DNA from: Cladobotryum mycophilum
Taxonomy: Eukaryota > Ascomycota > Sordariomycetes > Hypocreales > Hypocreaceae
Assembly (NCBI GenBank): GCA_036429605.1
Contig: JAVFKD010000004.1
Location: 2,852,001-2,916,000 of the forward strand
Reading direction: 5' to 3'
Length of the DNA: 64,000 bases
Shown here: positions 43,141-55,006 of the stretch, piece by piece
How positions within the stretch are numbered: position 1 is the first letter of the stretch
Layout of the letters: each line of letters begins with the position of its first letter
Notes under the pieces: model-generated
Databases searched by the model: none
The model's input: only the letters and a program-made list of their open reading frames with translations
What the model was told of the DNA's origin: nothing
Made by a program: the position numbers and the translations under genes

Positions 43141-44469
43141 TCAAGAATGCCTCGCCTGTCTCCTGTACATCTCCTCCGCGACACCCTCGGGGTCATCAAA
43201 GGAGTAAACCACTCCGCCCTGCTCCCCAAGCGCATCAACGAGCCCCTGCGGAACATTTTCCAAGCAAAGCGGAGAGGCATTGTTCATCTGTCTCAAAGGG
43301 GATGCCCCCACGAGGTGGTTAAAGGACGGCGATGGCGTGCGACTGACGAAGCGAGCCGGCGACATCTTGAGGGCAGAGTTAGATATCGATATCTAAATGG
43401 GGCAAAAGGAAACCCACAAATGGCGACATCCTCTCTTGAATCTCGTGCTGCATTCGCGAGGCCTTTTCATGCTCTTCAACCTGCCATCTCATGGCGACAA
43501 AGGATGGGGCTTCGAGCACCCACTGCCGGATATCTGTAGAGAGAGCCCCAAAGCCAGGAGAGTGGGCGTTCTCAAACTTGCACATTTGAATGTGGGTTGC
43601 CTCGACGCCATAATAAGTCACGCCTGGTAGTTGAGGACTGGCAGACGCCGGGTCGACGACCAAAATCCTAGGTGCCATCAGCAAAGCCTCAAAATGTCAA
43701 CTGCAAAACATACTTGGTCCCCTTGATGTCAGTCTTGTGGTTCTCATGCACCATGTGAATCCTGAATCGCTGGTAGATATCCAAGAAATGGTTATTAATA
43801 TTCGCCAGCGTCTCATTATCCTTCTTCAGCGTCTTGAGCAAGATGGACTCCGACTCAAAGAGCTTCCGGGGCATGATGCAATCCGACATGGCCTGTAGGA
43901 CAAGGCCCCACGTCGCAGCATCCGATCCCGCATGCGGAGTACCAAGGAACATGATGCCAAACGTCGACACGTATATGGACCGGTAATCCTCGTGGTGCGA
44001 AGCCCGCAGGTCATTAGAGTAGAGCAGCGCCCTCTTGATGAGAATGCCCCCCAAGCTGTGACCAACCCAGATGATGGGATTCTTAAACGTTCCCTCGCCG
44101 CGCCGGAACAGGGTCAAGCTCCTGACCAAGGTCTGCGCATGCTCATGAATAAAGTTATCGCTCGCGCTTCGGTTATTGCTCTTGGAGTACACGTCTGCGT
44201 TGTAGCCGTAGACGAGAATATTGGCCTGAACGCCTCTGAGTGCAAGAGGCAAGAGGTCGGTGGGCCAAAACGTCCCGTTGCCGGCTGTCCATGTCTTTTC
44301 AGGGTCGCCGTTGAGACCGTGGATAAGGACAATGTCAACTTGAGCATTGGGATGTGTATACACCGCAGTGGTTTCGTAGCGTGAAATCGATCGGTCAATA
44401 GATCCCTATCGAGTTCATAAGCTACCTTGAATCGAGGGGGGCGTAGATGATTCTCTGGCAACGTACCAT
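43141..44469 (-). CDS. DUF676-type alpha/beta hydrolase, stand-alone
   Basis: Exons 44469-44467 (only ATG), 44405-43714, 43667-43418 and 43365-43141 give 389 residues. After GSIDRSISRYETTAVYTHPN come VDIVLIHGLNGDPEKTWT (oxyanion-hole region), NILVYGYNADVYS and the nucleophile elbow WVGHSLGGILIKRALL with Ser118. IMFLGTPHAGSD and a region ending in RIHMVHENHKTDIKG follow, then ILVVDPASASPQLPG and ATHIQMCKFEN, where the catalytic His is likely. In fungi this domain often sits at the N-terminus of NB-ARC or ankyrin receptors; here it ends with a short tail (CLENVPQGLVDAL, FDDPEGVAEEMYRRQARHS) and no repeat domain. Substrate unknown; a lipase or serine esterase is likely. The one-codon first exon is unusual but is needed to give the conserved MGS start. 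Confidence 0.82.
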
Positions 44470-45801
44470 TGTATCAGTACTGTACGAGGTCTCTAAGTCA
44501 CAAAATCAAGGTATCACAGGAAAGATTTCTTCACAAAGTTCTCAAAACAATGAGCTCACTAAATAGTAGAAGAAAAATAGAGGAAAGCTATTGATCTTAT
44601 AACAAAAGAGCCAGTCATATTGTACCTCACCAATGCATTGCTACACTACAGGGGCTACATCCCCAGCCTCATACTTGATCCGCTGCCGATGCATATCGAA
44701 ACGAGCAGTCAGATATTCGCAACCCCTATCCTCAACTGGCAAGTCGAGACTATTGCGAAACATTTTTCTTCGGCTTCCACGCCGATAGTCTATGCACGAT
44801 GCCTACGGCCAACAGTCAAGCATCTTGACCCCAAGAGGAATGGATAGCTGCATCCTTGTGGCTCAGGCCTCAACCTGACTCACATGGGCAAAAAGAGCAC
44901 GGAATATGACAGGGCGTTGGGTCAGGAACATGTACCTCAGAGGGAAGATAAGTGCCAACATGCTAAGCAACTATGAATGATATCATTCCTGCACAGCCTG
45001 TATGGGTCGGAAACAATGCCACCAGCAATGTGGTACAGTCCAGAATGCGGTGTAGGTGTCATGGGATAAATAGATTCTCGTCGCCAGATCCAACAGCAAA
45101 TTAGGCGGATGCGAGGCAAGCTACAGAACTGACAGATGATAGATTGCCATTTTAGTCGCCCTCCGTAGATCTAAGCAAAGGAGTTGTTGTGTTGCACGCA
45201 AGCCTCGAGCTATTCTATAAAATCATTGGCCAAGACTGCCGTCTCGTGGCACTGGGCAGTGCCCCAGGCTTTACTAGGTGGCGAACTATCATCCGCAGCC
45301 GATTGATAAATCAGAGAATCGAAACCTAGATAGGGGATATGGCGTAAAGCCACTTATGGCCATATTTAAGCTTCTATTAAAAGCTTCAAACGAACGGTGG
45401 ATCAAATGGCCCTTTTGACTCTGGTGCCCAGAGAACTGCCATGTTATTGAACGCCCTGTTGCGGTGTTTCCGATTGTTTGCTAGAGTGGGTTCCGTGTCA
45501 ACCCAAACAGCCTTGCCGCCTTGGAGTAACCAATATTGTTGCATGCTGAGTGTGAGATGCGGCTTAGAGTTGCACATGAAGAGCGGTCATGAGTGAGGCA
45601 TTCCAGTTCCTCACAGCCTTGAAAGTGGGAGCAAACAAAACAACATGCCCCAACTGAAGGAGGAGATTGGTCAAGGCGCATTTGTCGTTGGATGCGGCAA
45701 CTCAGAGATCAGCGCCGCCAAAGCCTTGGCGTATCCTTGTGTAATTCTCACACCGTAAACTCAACGCTTCTTCTTGGATACCTGCATATATCTTGTGGAG
45801 T
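44470..45801. other. Intergenic, nothing recognised
   Basis: Both strands carry only short frames without domain signatures. No tRNA or repeat is seen. Confidence 0.5.
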
Positions 45802-46719
45802 CTAATCCCTGGGAGCCAGCATGACGACGTACTCACGTGTACTGTGCCCAAACTGTACAACGTCCTTATCCCTGAGCTCAAGATAGCGACTGTCAGGAAT
45901 CTTGCCATCATTTAGCATTGTGCCATTGGCGCTCTCGAGATCAATCAGATACGGCTTGACCTTGCCAATCTTGTCACCAAACTCATTCCTCTTCTCAGTA
46001 TACCTGAATTGGATAACGGCGTGCTGTTTACTGATACTGGGATGCTCCGCAGGCAGATCAACCACAGTCATCTCCCTGCCCACCAGCCAGCAACTTCTGG
46101 CACTCAGATCTATTGTATCCACCACATCGCTGCCCTTGAAAACAAAGAGCTTCCACTGGTCGCGTGGCGAGGGTTTGCGCGCCTCTGAAGGTTCGTGATA
46201 CTTGAGCGTAATTGATGAGCCATCGGCTTGGGCCACCGAGTTTGATATAGCAGCCAACATGCCGGTATTTCCCAGGTTGGGTTTTTCCTTGGGCTTCTCA
46301 GGCTCACCACCATCTTGGGTGACGGCGAAAGAGTCCTGCTGCGATGGTAGAGGGCCTTTCCGCCTAATGGGGCTTTGTCTCCTTTTTGCTACCGCGCGAC
46401 TACTATCCTCTGGTTTGTCCTCATCATAGCGACGTCGCTTGGAGTCTCTATCGTCGCGTGAGCGTCTTCTCCTTCTATCACGGTCGCCGCTTCGATCACG
46501 ATCTCGGTCGCGGTCTCCGTCCTGATTCCGGCGCTGTCGAGTAGGGTCTTCCGGAGTTCTGGATCGTCGCCGATCACGCGATCCGCGCCTCTCGCGATCT
46601 TTGTGGGAGTGCCTAGAGCGATGGTCCCTTCTATCTTCTCTATGCCGAGGTCGCCCGGTGTTGTCGTCTTGATCCCGTCGACGGCGGGAGTGGTTATCTT
46701 GTTCGTTCTCCGACGCCAT
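45802..46719 (-). CDS. FHA-domain RNA-processing protein, SNIP1/Pml1-like
   Basis: A 305-residue intronless gene. The N-terminal third is an Arg/Asp/Ser-rich region (RDRDRDRS, RRRRSRDDRDSKRRR) typical of splicing factors. The C-terminal FHA domain (about 200-300) has LVGRE (about 212-216), HPSISKQHAVIQFRY and LIDLESANGTMLND, with the Arg, Ser, His and Asn that bind phosphothreonine. This layout matches SNIP1/Pml1, a subunit of the RES complex that retains pre-mRNA in the nucleus and aids splicing. The first in-frame ATG is 46719 (ATGGCGTCGG); an upstream continuation lacks ATG. It should be nuclear. Confidence 0.9.
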   Translation of the reverse strand: MASENEQDNHSRRRRDQDDNTGRPRHREDRRDHRSRHSHKDRERRGSRDRRRSRTPEDPTRQRRNQDGDRDRDRDRSGDRDRRRRRSRDDRDSKRRRYDEDKPEDSSRAVAKRRQSPIRRKGPLPSQQDSFAVTQDGGEPEKPKEKPNLGNTGMLAAISNSVAQADGSSITLKYHEPSEARKPSPRDQWKLFVFKGSDVVDTIDLSARSCWLVGREMTVVDLPAEHPSISKQHAVIQFRYTEKRNEFGDKIGKVKPYLIDLESANGTMLNDGKIPDSRYLELRDKDVVQFGHSTREYVVMLAPRD

Positions 46720-47555
46720 TGGCTTGGGCTGTCGCGCCACGTTGGCCAATTCTAAACCCTGAATAACCGAGGAATTTTTGGCTTGAAAGGGTATGAAATA
46801 GCCGGTGACTGAGTTGTTGTTGGTTTGTTAATCGTATTAATGGAACCTTTATGAAGGGCAAAATTTCAATGATGATGCCGACGTGGGAAACCAAAAGAGA
46901 TATCGACTGTGTTATCGATAACAGCGTGACCTTCTTAGCGGATGTGGATCAAAAGTTGGCGACATCCAGTGCCTTGCCCAGCTTTTCCGCCGAAGCCGCC
47001 CTCTCCTTTCGAGACTAAAATTGCAGTGCAGTACCCCGTCGCGTGGCACTTTCAAAACATCCAAAAGGAAATGGGTCACGTATGGCTGTGCGGTCTCCAA
47101 TATAATAAAAGGGATGCTTGCTAACAGGTCCCTTTTTTTCAGTTTCAAAGGGGTGACACACCCCCAATGCATGGTAGAACCTCATTGGCCTCTTACTCAG
47201 CATGAGGTCAAATAGGAAAGAAACCATTGGTACGATCTTGTTTTTGACGATGAGAATCCGTGGCGAGGATTAACAAGGAAAAGTCACTTCCTATAGAACT
47301 GACTATGGAACGGAACCTGATATATCTTAGTGTTTGTATTGAGGTGCGGTCTACTGGGTATAATCCTTGTAGGCTGTATGCTGAGAAAGTAAATCCCCAA
47401 ATCTCAGCTCTTTCATGAATCGTGGTACACTATATACCTACCCTATAGAAAAGGAAAAGATAAAAGGTTCAAGGAGCTGTTTAATCAATTCTACCAACTA
47501 TGGTTTGAAGAGGGAAACCTTGTAAATATTTAGTTTGCCTACTTATAAAGCAACT
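46720..47555. other. Intergenic between FHA gene and HAD gene
   Basis: No gene is supported. The left 150 bp are the promoter of the FHA gene. The right 250 bp are AT-rich 3' flank of the dehalogenase-like gene. Confidence 0.5.
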
Positions 47556-48384
47556 CTATTCAGAAACCGAATCAGAAATCCCTTTAACTGCCTCATCAAC
47601 ACCCTGCACGATGCGTGAGGGATGAAGCCCAGTTGCCCCTCCCAGTCCATCACTCCACTCCTTACCAGACCGATTCACCCACACAGCCTCCAAACCAGCC
47701 CTACGCGCACCAACAATATCAAACGGATTCGAGCTCACCAGCCAAACACTGCCTCTCTGCTCCTCCATCTGCGCAGTCTCGACGAGGTGGCCATAGGTCC
47801 GAGGATCTGGCTTATACACCCCCAGGGGGTCGACGCTGACGATTCTGGCATCGGGCAGCATAGCGCTGGCTCGCGAGAACGCAGCGGCCGACCGGACGGA
47901 AGATGTAATCATGGATCTGGTGCCGTTGGAGAATATGTACGGCTCAATGGATGAGTGTTGGCTAAGCAGGGAAAACGCCTTCTCTACTTCGGGAAAGGTG
48001 TCGAGTTTGTTGTACGCTTCCATGATCTGGGGGAGATGTGCCGATACTTCATCCACACCAGCTTCCGCACTGGCTTGTAGAAACGACCAGCGTGTCAATT
48101 CATCAAACGGCTGATAAAGCCCTTCAATAATCGCTCTCATGTCAGTCCCAGAGGCTGGATGGTAATATGTACTCATTCCGGAGATGTAGCGCAGAAGACA
48201 CACGGCAAAAGACTCACTCACCCATGCTACTGATGCGCCACGTGTATTCCAGCTGATACCTCCTGGCCTGCGTGGCTATTTCCTTGGCTTTATCCTTGTC
48301 ACATACATTTTCAATCTCCCGTACGATGGAATCGGTAGATAAAAGTGTACCGTAAAGGTCAAATGCAACGATGGTTCGCTTCAT
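47556..48384 (-). CDS. Haloacid dehalogenase, type II (HAD superfamily)
   Basis: Exons 48384-48222 and 48121-47556 give 242 residues. The HAD nucleophile is Asp9 in MKRTIVAFDLYGTLLS. The cap carries YQLEYTWRISSMG, spliced to LYQPFDELTRWSFLQASAEA. Motif II lies in YIFSNGTRSM, motif III Lys in VDPLGVYKPDPRTYG, and the end of the core is VSSNPFDIVGARRAGLEAVW. The pattern (VSSNPFD, Phe-Asp-Leu-Tyr-Gly) is that of L-2-haloacid dehalogenase. In fungi the natural substrate is not settled and may be another 2-substituted acid. The intron is 100 bp with donor gtgagt. Expected cytosolic. Confidence 0.9.
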
Positions 48385-48748
48385 TTTAGCAGTAGTTGTG
48401 TTGGGCTGACCCTTTGACCGATGAGTCAGACGGTGTTGCGAGTAGATTGACGGCTGCCGAGCTGAATTAACCGATGTAGTAAACGAATTGAGAAATTAAC
48501 CTCGATACTTTCGAAAAGATTCCAGAAATTGAATACTTATAGTCTATAAGTATATATACGCCTTTGTCTTGTCACCATTTGGAATCATCATCCAACCCCA
48601 CAACTTCACTTCCAGTCCATCCAACCACGTCATCCCCGTGTCAACGGAAAACGGAAACCTTCTTCCACACACTCAAGACATTTCTGCTGCTGCTGCTGCT
48701 GCTGCTACTTCACCCCGCATTTTAAACCCAATTAGCTACTACTGTACA
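48385..48748. promoter_or_regulatory. Divergent promoter between HAD and HNH genes
   Basis: 364 bp separates two divergent start codons. It contains a TATA-like stretch (taagtatatatacgcc, 48545-48560) oriented to the HNH gene and seven CTG triplets at 48684-48704, probably in its leader. The frame is open upstream of the HNH ATG but has no ATG. Confidence 0.5.
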
Positions 48749-49546
48749 ATGTCAGACGACGAGAGCCCCAACTACGCACTCTTCCGAGACTGCCTCTCCA
48801 CCACCCTCCTCCAGCCCGCCGCCCCCGACGCGGAGCCTAAACGGAGAAGGCGGGCCAAGGCAGCGGGGCGGAAGGGCTCCACTGCGGCTGCGGCGCCGGA
48901 CCCGGAGCGGGACGCAGAGGAGCTTGCCGATTTCATCGATTACCTAGCGGACGGCATCTTTGACAGCCTTCCCGTGGAACTGCAGGATCTAGACTACCGT
49001 TCCTGGAGGGAGTCGGACGACCTGCAGACGCAATTCTCCCTACCCTTGACCCTCGACAGCCTGTCAAAGCTCAACCTGCCGCCCACCATCTCAGAAACAC
49101 TCATCACATACAACCTCATATCCCCTGACCCCTCTCTCCCCTCCCCTCTTCTGCCCTCCACCCCCGAGGCATTCCTCCTCCCCATCCTGACATCCTACCT
49201 CACGCCCCTCACCACACCACCGCCCGCCACCCAATCCACCCGCACCTCCGCCTGCGAAATCTGCGAGCGCTCCTGGATCCCCCTGTCCTACCACCACCTC
49301 ATCCCGCGCTTCGTCCACGAAAAGGCCGTCAAGCGCGGCTGGCACCGCAAAGAGGACCTCCAGAACGTGGCGTGGCTGTGCGGCGCGTGCCATCGCTTCG
49401 TGCACCGCTTCAAGAACCACGAGGAGCTGGCGAAAAACTACTACACCGTGGAGCTGCTGCTGGAGGAGGAAGAGGTGACGAGGTTCGCTGAATGGGTGGG
49501 TAGGCTGAGGTGGAAAGGCGGGAAGACGAGGGCGAGGAGAGGATGA
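48749..49546 (+). CDS. HNH-nuclease-like conserved fungal protein
   Basis: A 265-residue protein without intron. After an Ala/Arg-rich segment (PKRRRRAKAAGRKG, a possible nuclear signal) and an acidic helix (DAEELADFIDYLADGIFD), the C-terminal domain shows CEIC (Cys169, Cys172), YHHLIPR (His182-183) and CGACHRFVHRF (Cys211, Cys214, His215). That is an HNH fold with a four-Cys zinc site. The domain is found in a widespread fungal family whose role is unknown to me; DNA or RNA cleavage is inferred from the motif only. ATG at 48749 (acaATGtca) is the first in frame. A Pro/Leu/Ser-rich linker lies at about 120-165. Confidence 0.82.
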   Translation: MSDDESPNYALFRDCLSTTLLQPAAPDAEPKRRRRAKAAGRKGSTAAAAPDPERDAEELADFIDYLADGIFDSLPVELQDLDYRSWRESDDLQTQFSLPLTLDSLSKLNLPPTISETLITYNLISPDPSLPSPLLPSTPEAFLLPILTSYLTPLTTPPPATQSTRTSACEICERSWIPLSYHHLIPRFVHEKAVKRGWHRKEDLQNVAWLCGACHRFVHRFKNHEELAKNYYTVELLLEEEEVTRFAEWVGRLRWKGGKTRARRG

Positions 49547-50076
49547 CCCCCGAGAAAAGAAAACATACGGTTGCATACAGGTAGCATCATGTCTTACCAT
49601 ACTCTGACATCGAGCAAAGCCAGACAATTACCCACATCTTCAGGCTAGCTACTACTTAATATTACAATGTTATACCCGTACGACGGCACGATTTGACGGG
49701 CTTTCTTGCCCACATTCTCCCATCAATCTGCGATTGGATCTATTCCCCCAATAGAACCTTGCGCACGAGCATATATGCCACATGTTATACCTTGGACGAG
49801 GATTTACGCCGAAAAGACCCCGCAGGCTCCCAGAATACTCATTGCCGATCATATCATCTGCAAGTGATTGGCCCGACCTTGCATCAGTCCGATGGCTAGT
49901 GGCATTCGGGTAGTCAGGGGTGACATTCCCGAAAACCGGGAGGCGTCGCCATCCATCACCGAGAGCCACGAGATTGCCGCATCTTCACGGGTGAGCAAAG
50001 CGCCAAATTCACCACAGAGGTAGATGTGTAATTGCAAAATTGATCAAACAATAAACGCCAAACCCAACCGCTTGCT
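49547..50076. other. Convergent intergenic region
   Basis: 3' flanks of the HNH gene and of the membrane protein gene on the other strand. No further gene is seen. Confidence 0.5.
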
Positions 50077-51246
50077 TTAATGGGGCATCACCGTTCTATC
50101 CCTAGAATGATTCGACACACTCTCCACCTCTTCTGGCAGTTTTATATACTCCCCACTATGCCTCGTCTCTCTAAATTCTGTAATAATGACCTCCTTGGTC
50201 TGCAATATTCCGCTCGTGGGTTTTCGTTTCGGCGTCATGGCGTAAGATCCTGAGCTACCTCCGATAGTCGGAACTGCATTTTCAACTCCCTCTGGCCGAT
50301 AATTATTGTAGCCCTTCTTTCGAGCAGATTCGTACTTTTCTCTTCTTCGTTTGTTCCACAGGCCGTATAGAGTTGGTGCGTTGACGACAAGGGCAGACGT
50401 GAGGAGCTCGGTGCTGGCCCACGTTGTGCGGCTGATTTGGCTGTGCTTCTGACCGGAATTGATGGGGAGTCGAATGATGGTGATAAGAATGATGAAGATG
50501 CCGAGTGTAAAGAGACAGGTTAGCTGGAGCTTGCGCTGCCAGGGCGCTCTGATGCCAAAAATCACCGGGACCGGAAGGACAAGCAGCATGGCATCCGTCA
50601 CAATGTTGAGAACACCAAGGACAATAAGCTGTAGTTGTGCCGCAGCACATTCACCTGAGATGCATGTTAGTATATCATGGGGGAATGGGACGCGCGATAC
50701 ATACCTGGATTAGGGAGGACCTGCCAGTACAGGTGAAAGGGTTTGCATTCGCTAAATGTAAGGACTTGGACGACAACGTAGGTAGCAAAGAAGACAAAGA
50801 GAAATCCTCTAATGAGAACCTTTTCGTATGGCATGTCGATCATCAGTCGTCGGTATAGATCCAAGAGCACCAACTTTTGTAGCCAAAGACTGTTCAAGGG
50901 TATTGGTTAGTAGTGCTTAGCCACGATCCTCAACATGGCAAGCTCACTAGGAATTATAAAAGACCCGGTTGATAATGGCAAACTTGCTCCCAATCATGCG
51001 CTGATAAATCTCCCGCGAGGTAAAATGATGCGTGTTTCGAAAGGCATCGGTCATGTTGTTGGTGCCCCAAGTCAAGACAACATGGATCAAGCCCAGTCTG
51101 GTCAGAGCAGCAACGCCGGCGGCCATGGTCAGATAGTCACCCAGATTGTATGACTGTCCAGCTACTTTCCTCCAGATCAGCCGGACGGCCATGATGAGGA
51201 GGGCAAGGCAGCTGAAGAGCCAATGGATGAGAAGTGTCGGGTCCAT
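50077..51246 (-). CDS. SAT4/rhodopsin-domain seven-TM membrane protein
   Basis: Exons 51246-50948, 50889-50705 and 50654-50077 give 353 residues. The layout is that of the fungal rhodopsin-domain family (also called SAT4): short N-terminus, LIHWLFSCLALLIMAVRLIW, LGDYLTMAAGVAALT, KVLIRGFLFVFFATYVVVQV, SECKPFHLYWQVLPNPGEC (Cys pair and Pro motif typical of the family), LVLGVLNIVTDAMLLVLPVP, CLFTLGIFIILITIIRLP and TELLTSALVVNAPTLYGLW. The cytosolic tail is polar. Members are often near secondary-metabolite genes and some are GPCR-like; the function is mostly unknown. Here no such cluster is seen. Introns are 58 and 50 bp with good donors. Confidence 0.88.
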
Positions 51247-53610
51247 GGCTATGAAAGTATCGTGGTAGCCATTCTAGTTTGTTTACTGCGACGTGATCGA
51301 TATATGAAGGGAGACGGCGTCAAAGAACTCTGAATAAATGTCCAACGAGTATTTGGTGTCGTCGAATAGCGGTGCGATAGATGTGGTCAATTAAAGAGAG
51401 CTGATCTCGAAGCGGTCAAGGGGCGGGCGTTTCTTCTGCTTCTTTGGCACGATGCAATACAGACTCATGTAAAATGGTTCATGATAACGAGCTGAAGAGT
51501 TCCAAGTTCAATAAAGGCCGTCGGGTCAGCATATCAAGGAAAAGGACCAGGAAGAGAACTCTATTTTCAAGGGTTTTCCAAGCTATCGGACCCGAATGGC
51601 GGCGCCACACCTACTACGAAGAGATTCCCCTTCCTGGGCAGGGCTAGATCTGCTTCTGGGCGGCTTGTGTTGTTGCAAGGGGGGATTTAGCTCATCGAGG
51701 AGGCAGGCAAGTTGGTCTTAAGACTAAGGGCATCTGGGAGCGCCTTTCGTCTTACATGCATCAAGCCGGCTAGCCAGCAGGGGGTGGTCGGGGTAGGGAG
51801 CCTGCAATCAACTGAACCAGGCTATTCAAACAGACAACACAAAGAGAGAATGCGGCTCCTGACACGCGGATGTGGCGGCGGCCCGTTACTACCTGTGCAG
51901 ACAGGCTTCATTGTTAATCTTCAGCGGGAATACGGACAGCAGTCTTGTTTGCGTTCTAAATGAAGGGTATTTCATTACAGCCCTGGCTCTGGGCATGGCC
52001 CTGTAAGCTTCAACCACACTGGGGTGCATGCATTTTGATGCGACTGAAGAGAATCATGTGCAGAAGACAGCAGGACGTCCTCGGAGAAGCATAAAGGGGT
52101 GGCAGCGCAGATCCCTGCACGCTAATTGCCTGCCAGTCTTTTTGGGAAGACGCCACCCGGTGGGATGCAAAACGCCGTCGATGGAGGATAGAGGAGGATG
52201 TTGAAAATTCCAAGAATGTACACAAGACATGGAAGAAATTAAGAACAACAAGGAGAATTTATTAGAGACAAGAGCAATCAAGAGGAGCATAAACACCAAC
52301 TTCTTCCATCCACCTACCTTAATGGCGATGCATTTTCCTCCCACTTCTCCGTCTCAGACATCATGTCCGATCCATGCCACGATACTGAGTCAAAAGAAAC
52401 ACGGACCGTGAAAATCGTTGTGATTTGGCAGCGTTTCGGCTTCCCCCAGATGGCAAAGGCGTACACGGAAGACCGCAGGGACCATTCTGCACCACTTGGC
52501 AGCGCAGGCCCGCGTTTGCTAGAAGATGGGCTCAAGGCTCGAACCAACGCGGTGGAAATGAATGGGCCAGGGTAGTATGGGAAGCTGAATTCGGTCTGTT
52601 TGCTGCCGCGGGGTATTGCTTGTATTGGGGGGAGGCATGAATCAGTGAGACGTGTGTCGGCCGGCAGCTGTGATTGACGTGATGGACACCATTCAAGTGG
52701 CTGCTTACAAGATTGAAGAAGGCGTCTGATATCTTAAGATGCGATATCCGTACTCTGTAAGAACTATAGATGTAGTTCCTACGGCCATGACGAAGCTGAA
52801 CAAGAAGAGCATCAACCTTGATGATCAGGAAGCAAAGAGACGGACGGAGTAAGCGAAAAATTTTAACTTGACCCCCGGCAAGAATTCCCGAGATCCATTC
52901 GGGGACATCACTAAGCTGCTACAACTACCGGCAGTTCCTTACTGGCTTCACTGTCGATGGAGGTACCTGACATCTTTGGCAATTCGTGTTCTCGAAAGGT
53001 GCCAAAAGTACCGACCAAGTACAGCTTACGCCCCCAGATTAATATATTCTGCATAACACTAAAGTACCGAGTACATCAAAGGATCGTCGCGCAGAACAGA
53101 GAGCAATTCCTCCAATTGTTTCATCTCTTCGGTGTCTCCACAATAGTCGAATCCTTTTTGGCTGGAGAGTAGACTTTTTCGGAAGGTGCCTGCTGATGTC
53201 ACTCTGGAGGAAAGAGGGTGGGTGGGTGACGGCAAGCGGAAGAGGCGCCGTCCATCCTTGAAATTTCATTCAATCGTAATCATAATCATAATCATCATCA
53301 TCATCATCATTCATCACCCATGTTGATTCTTCTGTTACGTGTATTCGGTGCCATTGGGGCGTGAAAATGCCTCATCCTTCTTACTCTGTTCATTGGATTG
53401 CATCCAGCTCCAAGTTTGTGCAACCCACCCTTCATATCTAGGTGCACGTGGCGATTTCACCCCCCTCCAAAAAAGCAAACTGATACAGCTTTGTTGGCTG
53501 TTTGGTTGTTGGTTGTCCGTCTGTCTGTGTGTGAGTGTGGCTAAACATCCAACATCGACTACGATTGGATTGGATTGGATTGGATTGCCAAATGAGACAA
53601 AGGCCACGAG
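51247..53610. other. Intergenic, no gene supported
   Basis: 2.4 kb with only short unconvincing frames. Near 53275-53310 there is an AATCATC/ATC triplet run, and at 53562-53587 an ATTGG pentamer repeat (four units), both in the promoter of the next gene. Confidence 0.5.
53562..53587 (+). repeat. GATTG pentamer repeat upstream of hydrolase gene
   Basis: Four units of gattg lie within 45 bp of the start codon. It is a short microsatellite that is likely to vary between strains. Confidence 0.7.
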
Positions 53611-55006
53611 ATGTTGTTACATTTTGTCGGGACAATCACCGCGATATCGGCCCTGTTGGGGTTCGCTTTCGCTACCAGTGACGCTGCCGCCCGCGACAAT
53701 AGTGGCAGCAGCATCGCAACCTCTCATGAAGCTGCTGCGATCCGTTCGTTCTTCTACGCAGGAGGTGGTTACGCTGATGATGGGTATGGGGGTCACATCC
53801 TGCGGGAGCAAATGTACGTTGAGAGGCTGCAGCCAGCCAATGGCGTCAAACAAACGACACCCATTGTTCTTATCCACGGACAAGCACAAACAGGCACCGT
53901 AAGTTTATTGGTCTTCTTCCATCTTTTCCTTGACACCCCCTCTCTTTATATCCAAATCAACCAGGGACATGCCTCTATCTGCCGGCCGCCGGGACCCAGT
54001 CCGGGACGCCACAAATAAGCGCGTCACGTTTGTCACATCATCACCACTTTTTTCCCGCCCCTTTTTGCCAAGTTCTAATAATAAGCTTGTGCCAAGTCTC
54101 TGCTAATACGAGCATTCACATGATGTAGAATTTTCTAAACAAGCCTGACGGTGGCACTGGCTGGGCCTCTCAATTTATTCGTCAAGGGTATGAGGTGTAC
54201 ATTGTCGACCAGTCCCTCCGTGGGCGCTCGCCTTGGCAGCCAGGTCAAGGTGCTGTACAGCCGTCGACATACTCGGCCGAGATAATCGAGCAACGCTTTA
54301 CGGCCATCCGCAACTTCAACTTGTGGCCCCAGGCTAGTCTCCATTCGCAGTGGCCTGGCAATGGCTCTATGGGAGACGTCATCTTTGATACCTTTTACAG
54401 CTCCAACGTTCAGTTCATTAGCAACGCCACATATCAGCAATCCACAGTTCAGAATGCTGGCGCCTCACTTCTCGATAGGATCGGCAAGCCTGTCGTTCTT
54501 ATCGGCCACAGTCAGGGCGGCATAATGCCCATTCTTATCGCTGATGCTCGCCCTAACCTTGCCAAGGCTCTCATCCTGTTGGAACCGTCTGGACCTCCGT
54601 TCCGCGAGGCCATCTTCTCCACAACGCCCGCTCGAGCGTGGGGTTTGACTGACATCAAACTCACATATTCTCCACCCGTCACTGATCCCGCCGTGGATCT
54701 CAAACAACAGATGTACCCCGCGGGGGTAAGAACCTCACCGAGTGTATCCTTCAGGCTTCTCAACCGGCCCCTCGTCGGCTTGTTAACCTAGCCAAGAAGC
54801 CAATCCTCCTCGTCACGTCCGAAGCATCGTATCACGCGCCTTATGACTACTGTACAGAAAAATATCTCCAGCAAGCTGGCTGCTCCAAGACGGAGCATCT
54901 GCAGCTTGCCAATGCCGGCATCCACGGCAACGGGCACATGTTCTTCATGGAAAAGAACAGTGACCAGATCCAGCAGAAGCTGGAAGATTGGATTGACAAT
55001 CTATGA
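53611..55006 (+). CDS. Secreted alpha/beta hydrolase, with a frameshift at 54722-54726
   Basis: Exon 1 (53611-53898) encodes a signal peptide ([21 protein letters not shown]), then [27 protein letters not shown] and [13 protein letters not shown]. After a 230-bp intron, exon 2 (from 54129) gives [31 protein letters not shown], the nucleophile elbow [19 protein letters not shown] and [10 protein letters not shown]. At MYPA the frame is lost: the next 93 codons, [16 protein letters not shown] to [30 protein letters not shown] and WIDNL, lie in another frame. One extra G in the GGGGG run at 54722-54726 would rejoin them. The catalytic His is in the shifted part (GIHGNGHM). Both halves match one fungal esterase-like family, so the gene is either a recent pseudogene or an assembly error. 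Confidence 0.8.

Noticed and set aside
54728..54756. 29-nt GT..AG intron that would rejoin the two hydrolase frames
   Set aside because: Too short for a fungal intron, and it would delete sequence that reads as family-like protein in the shifted frame; a single-base error is simpler.
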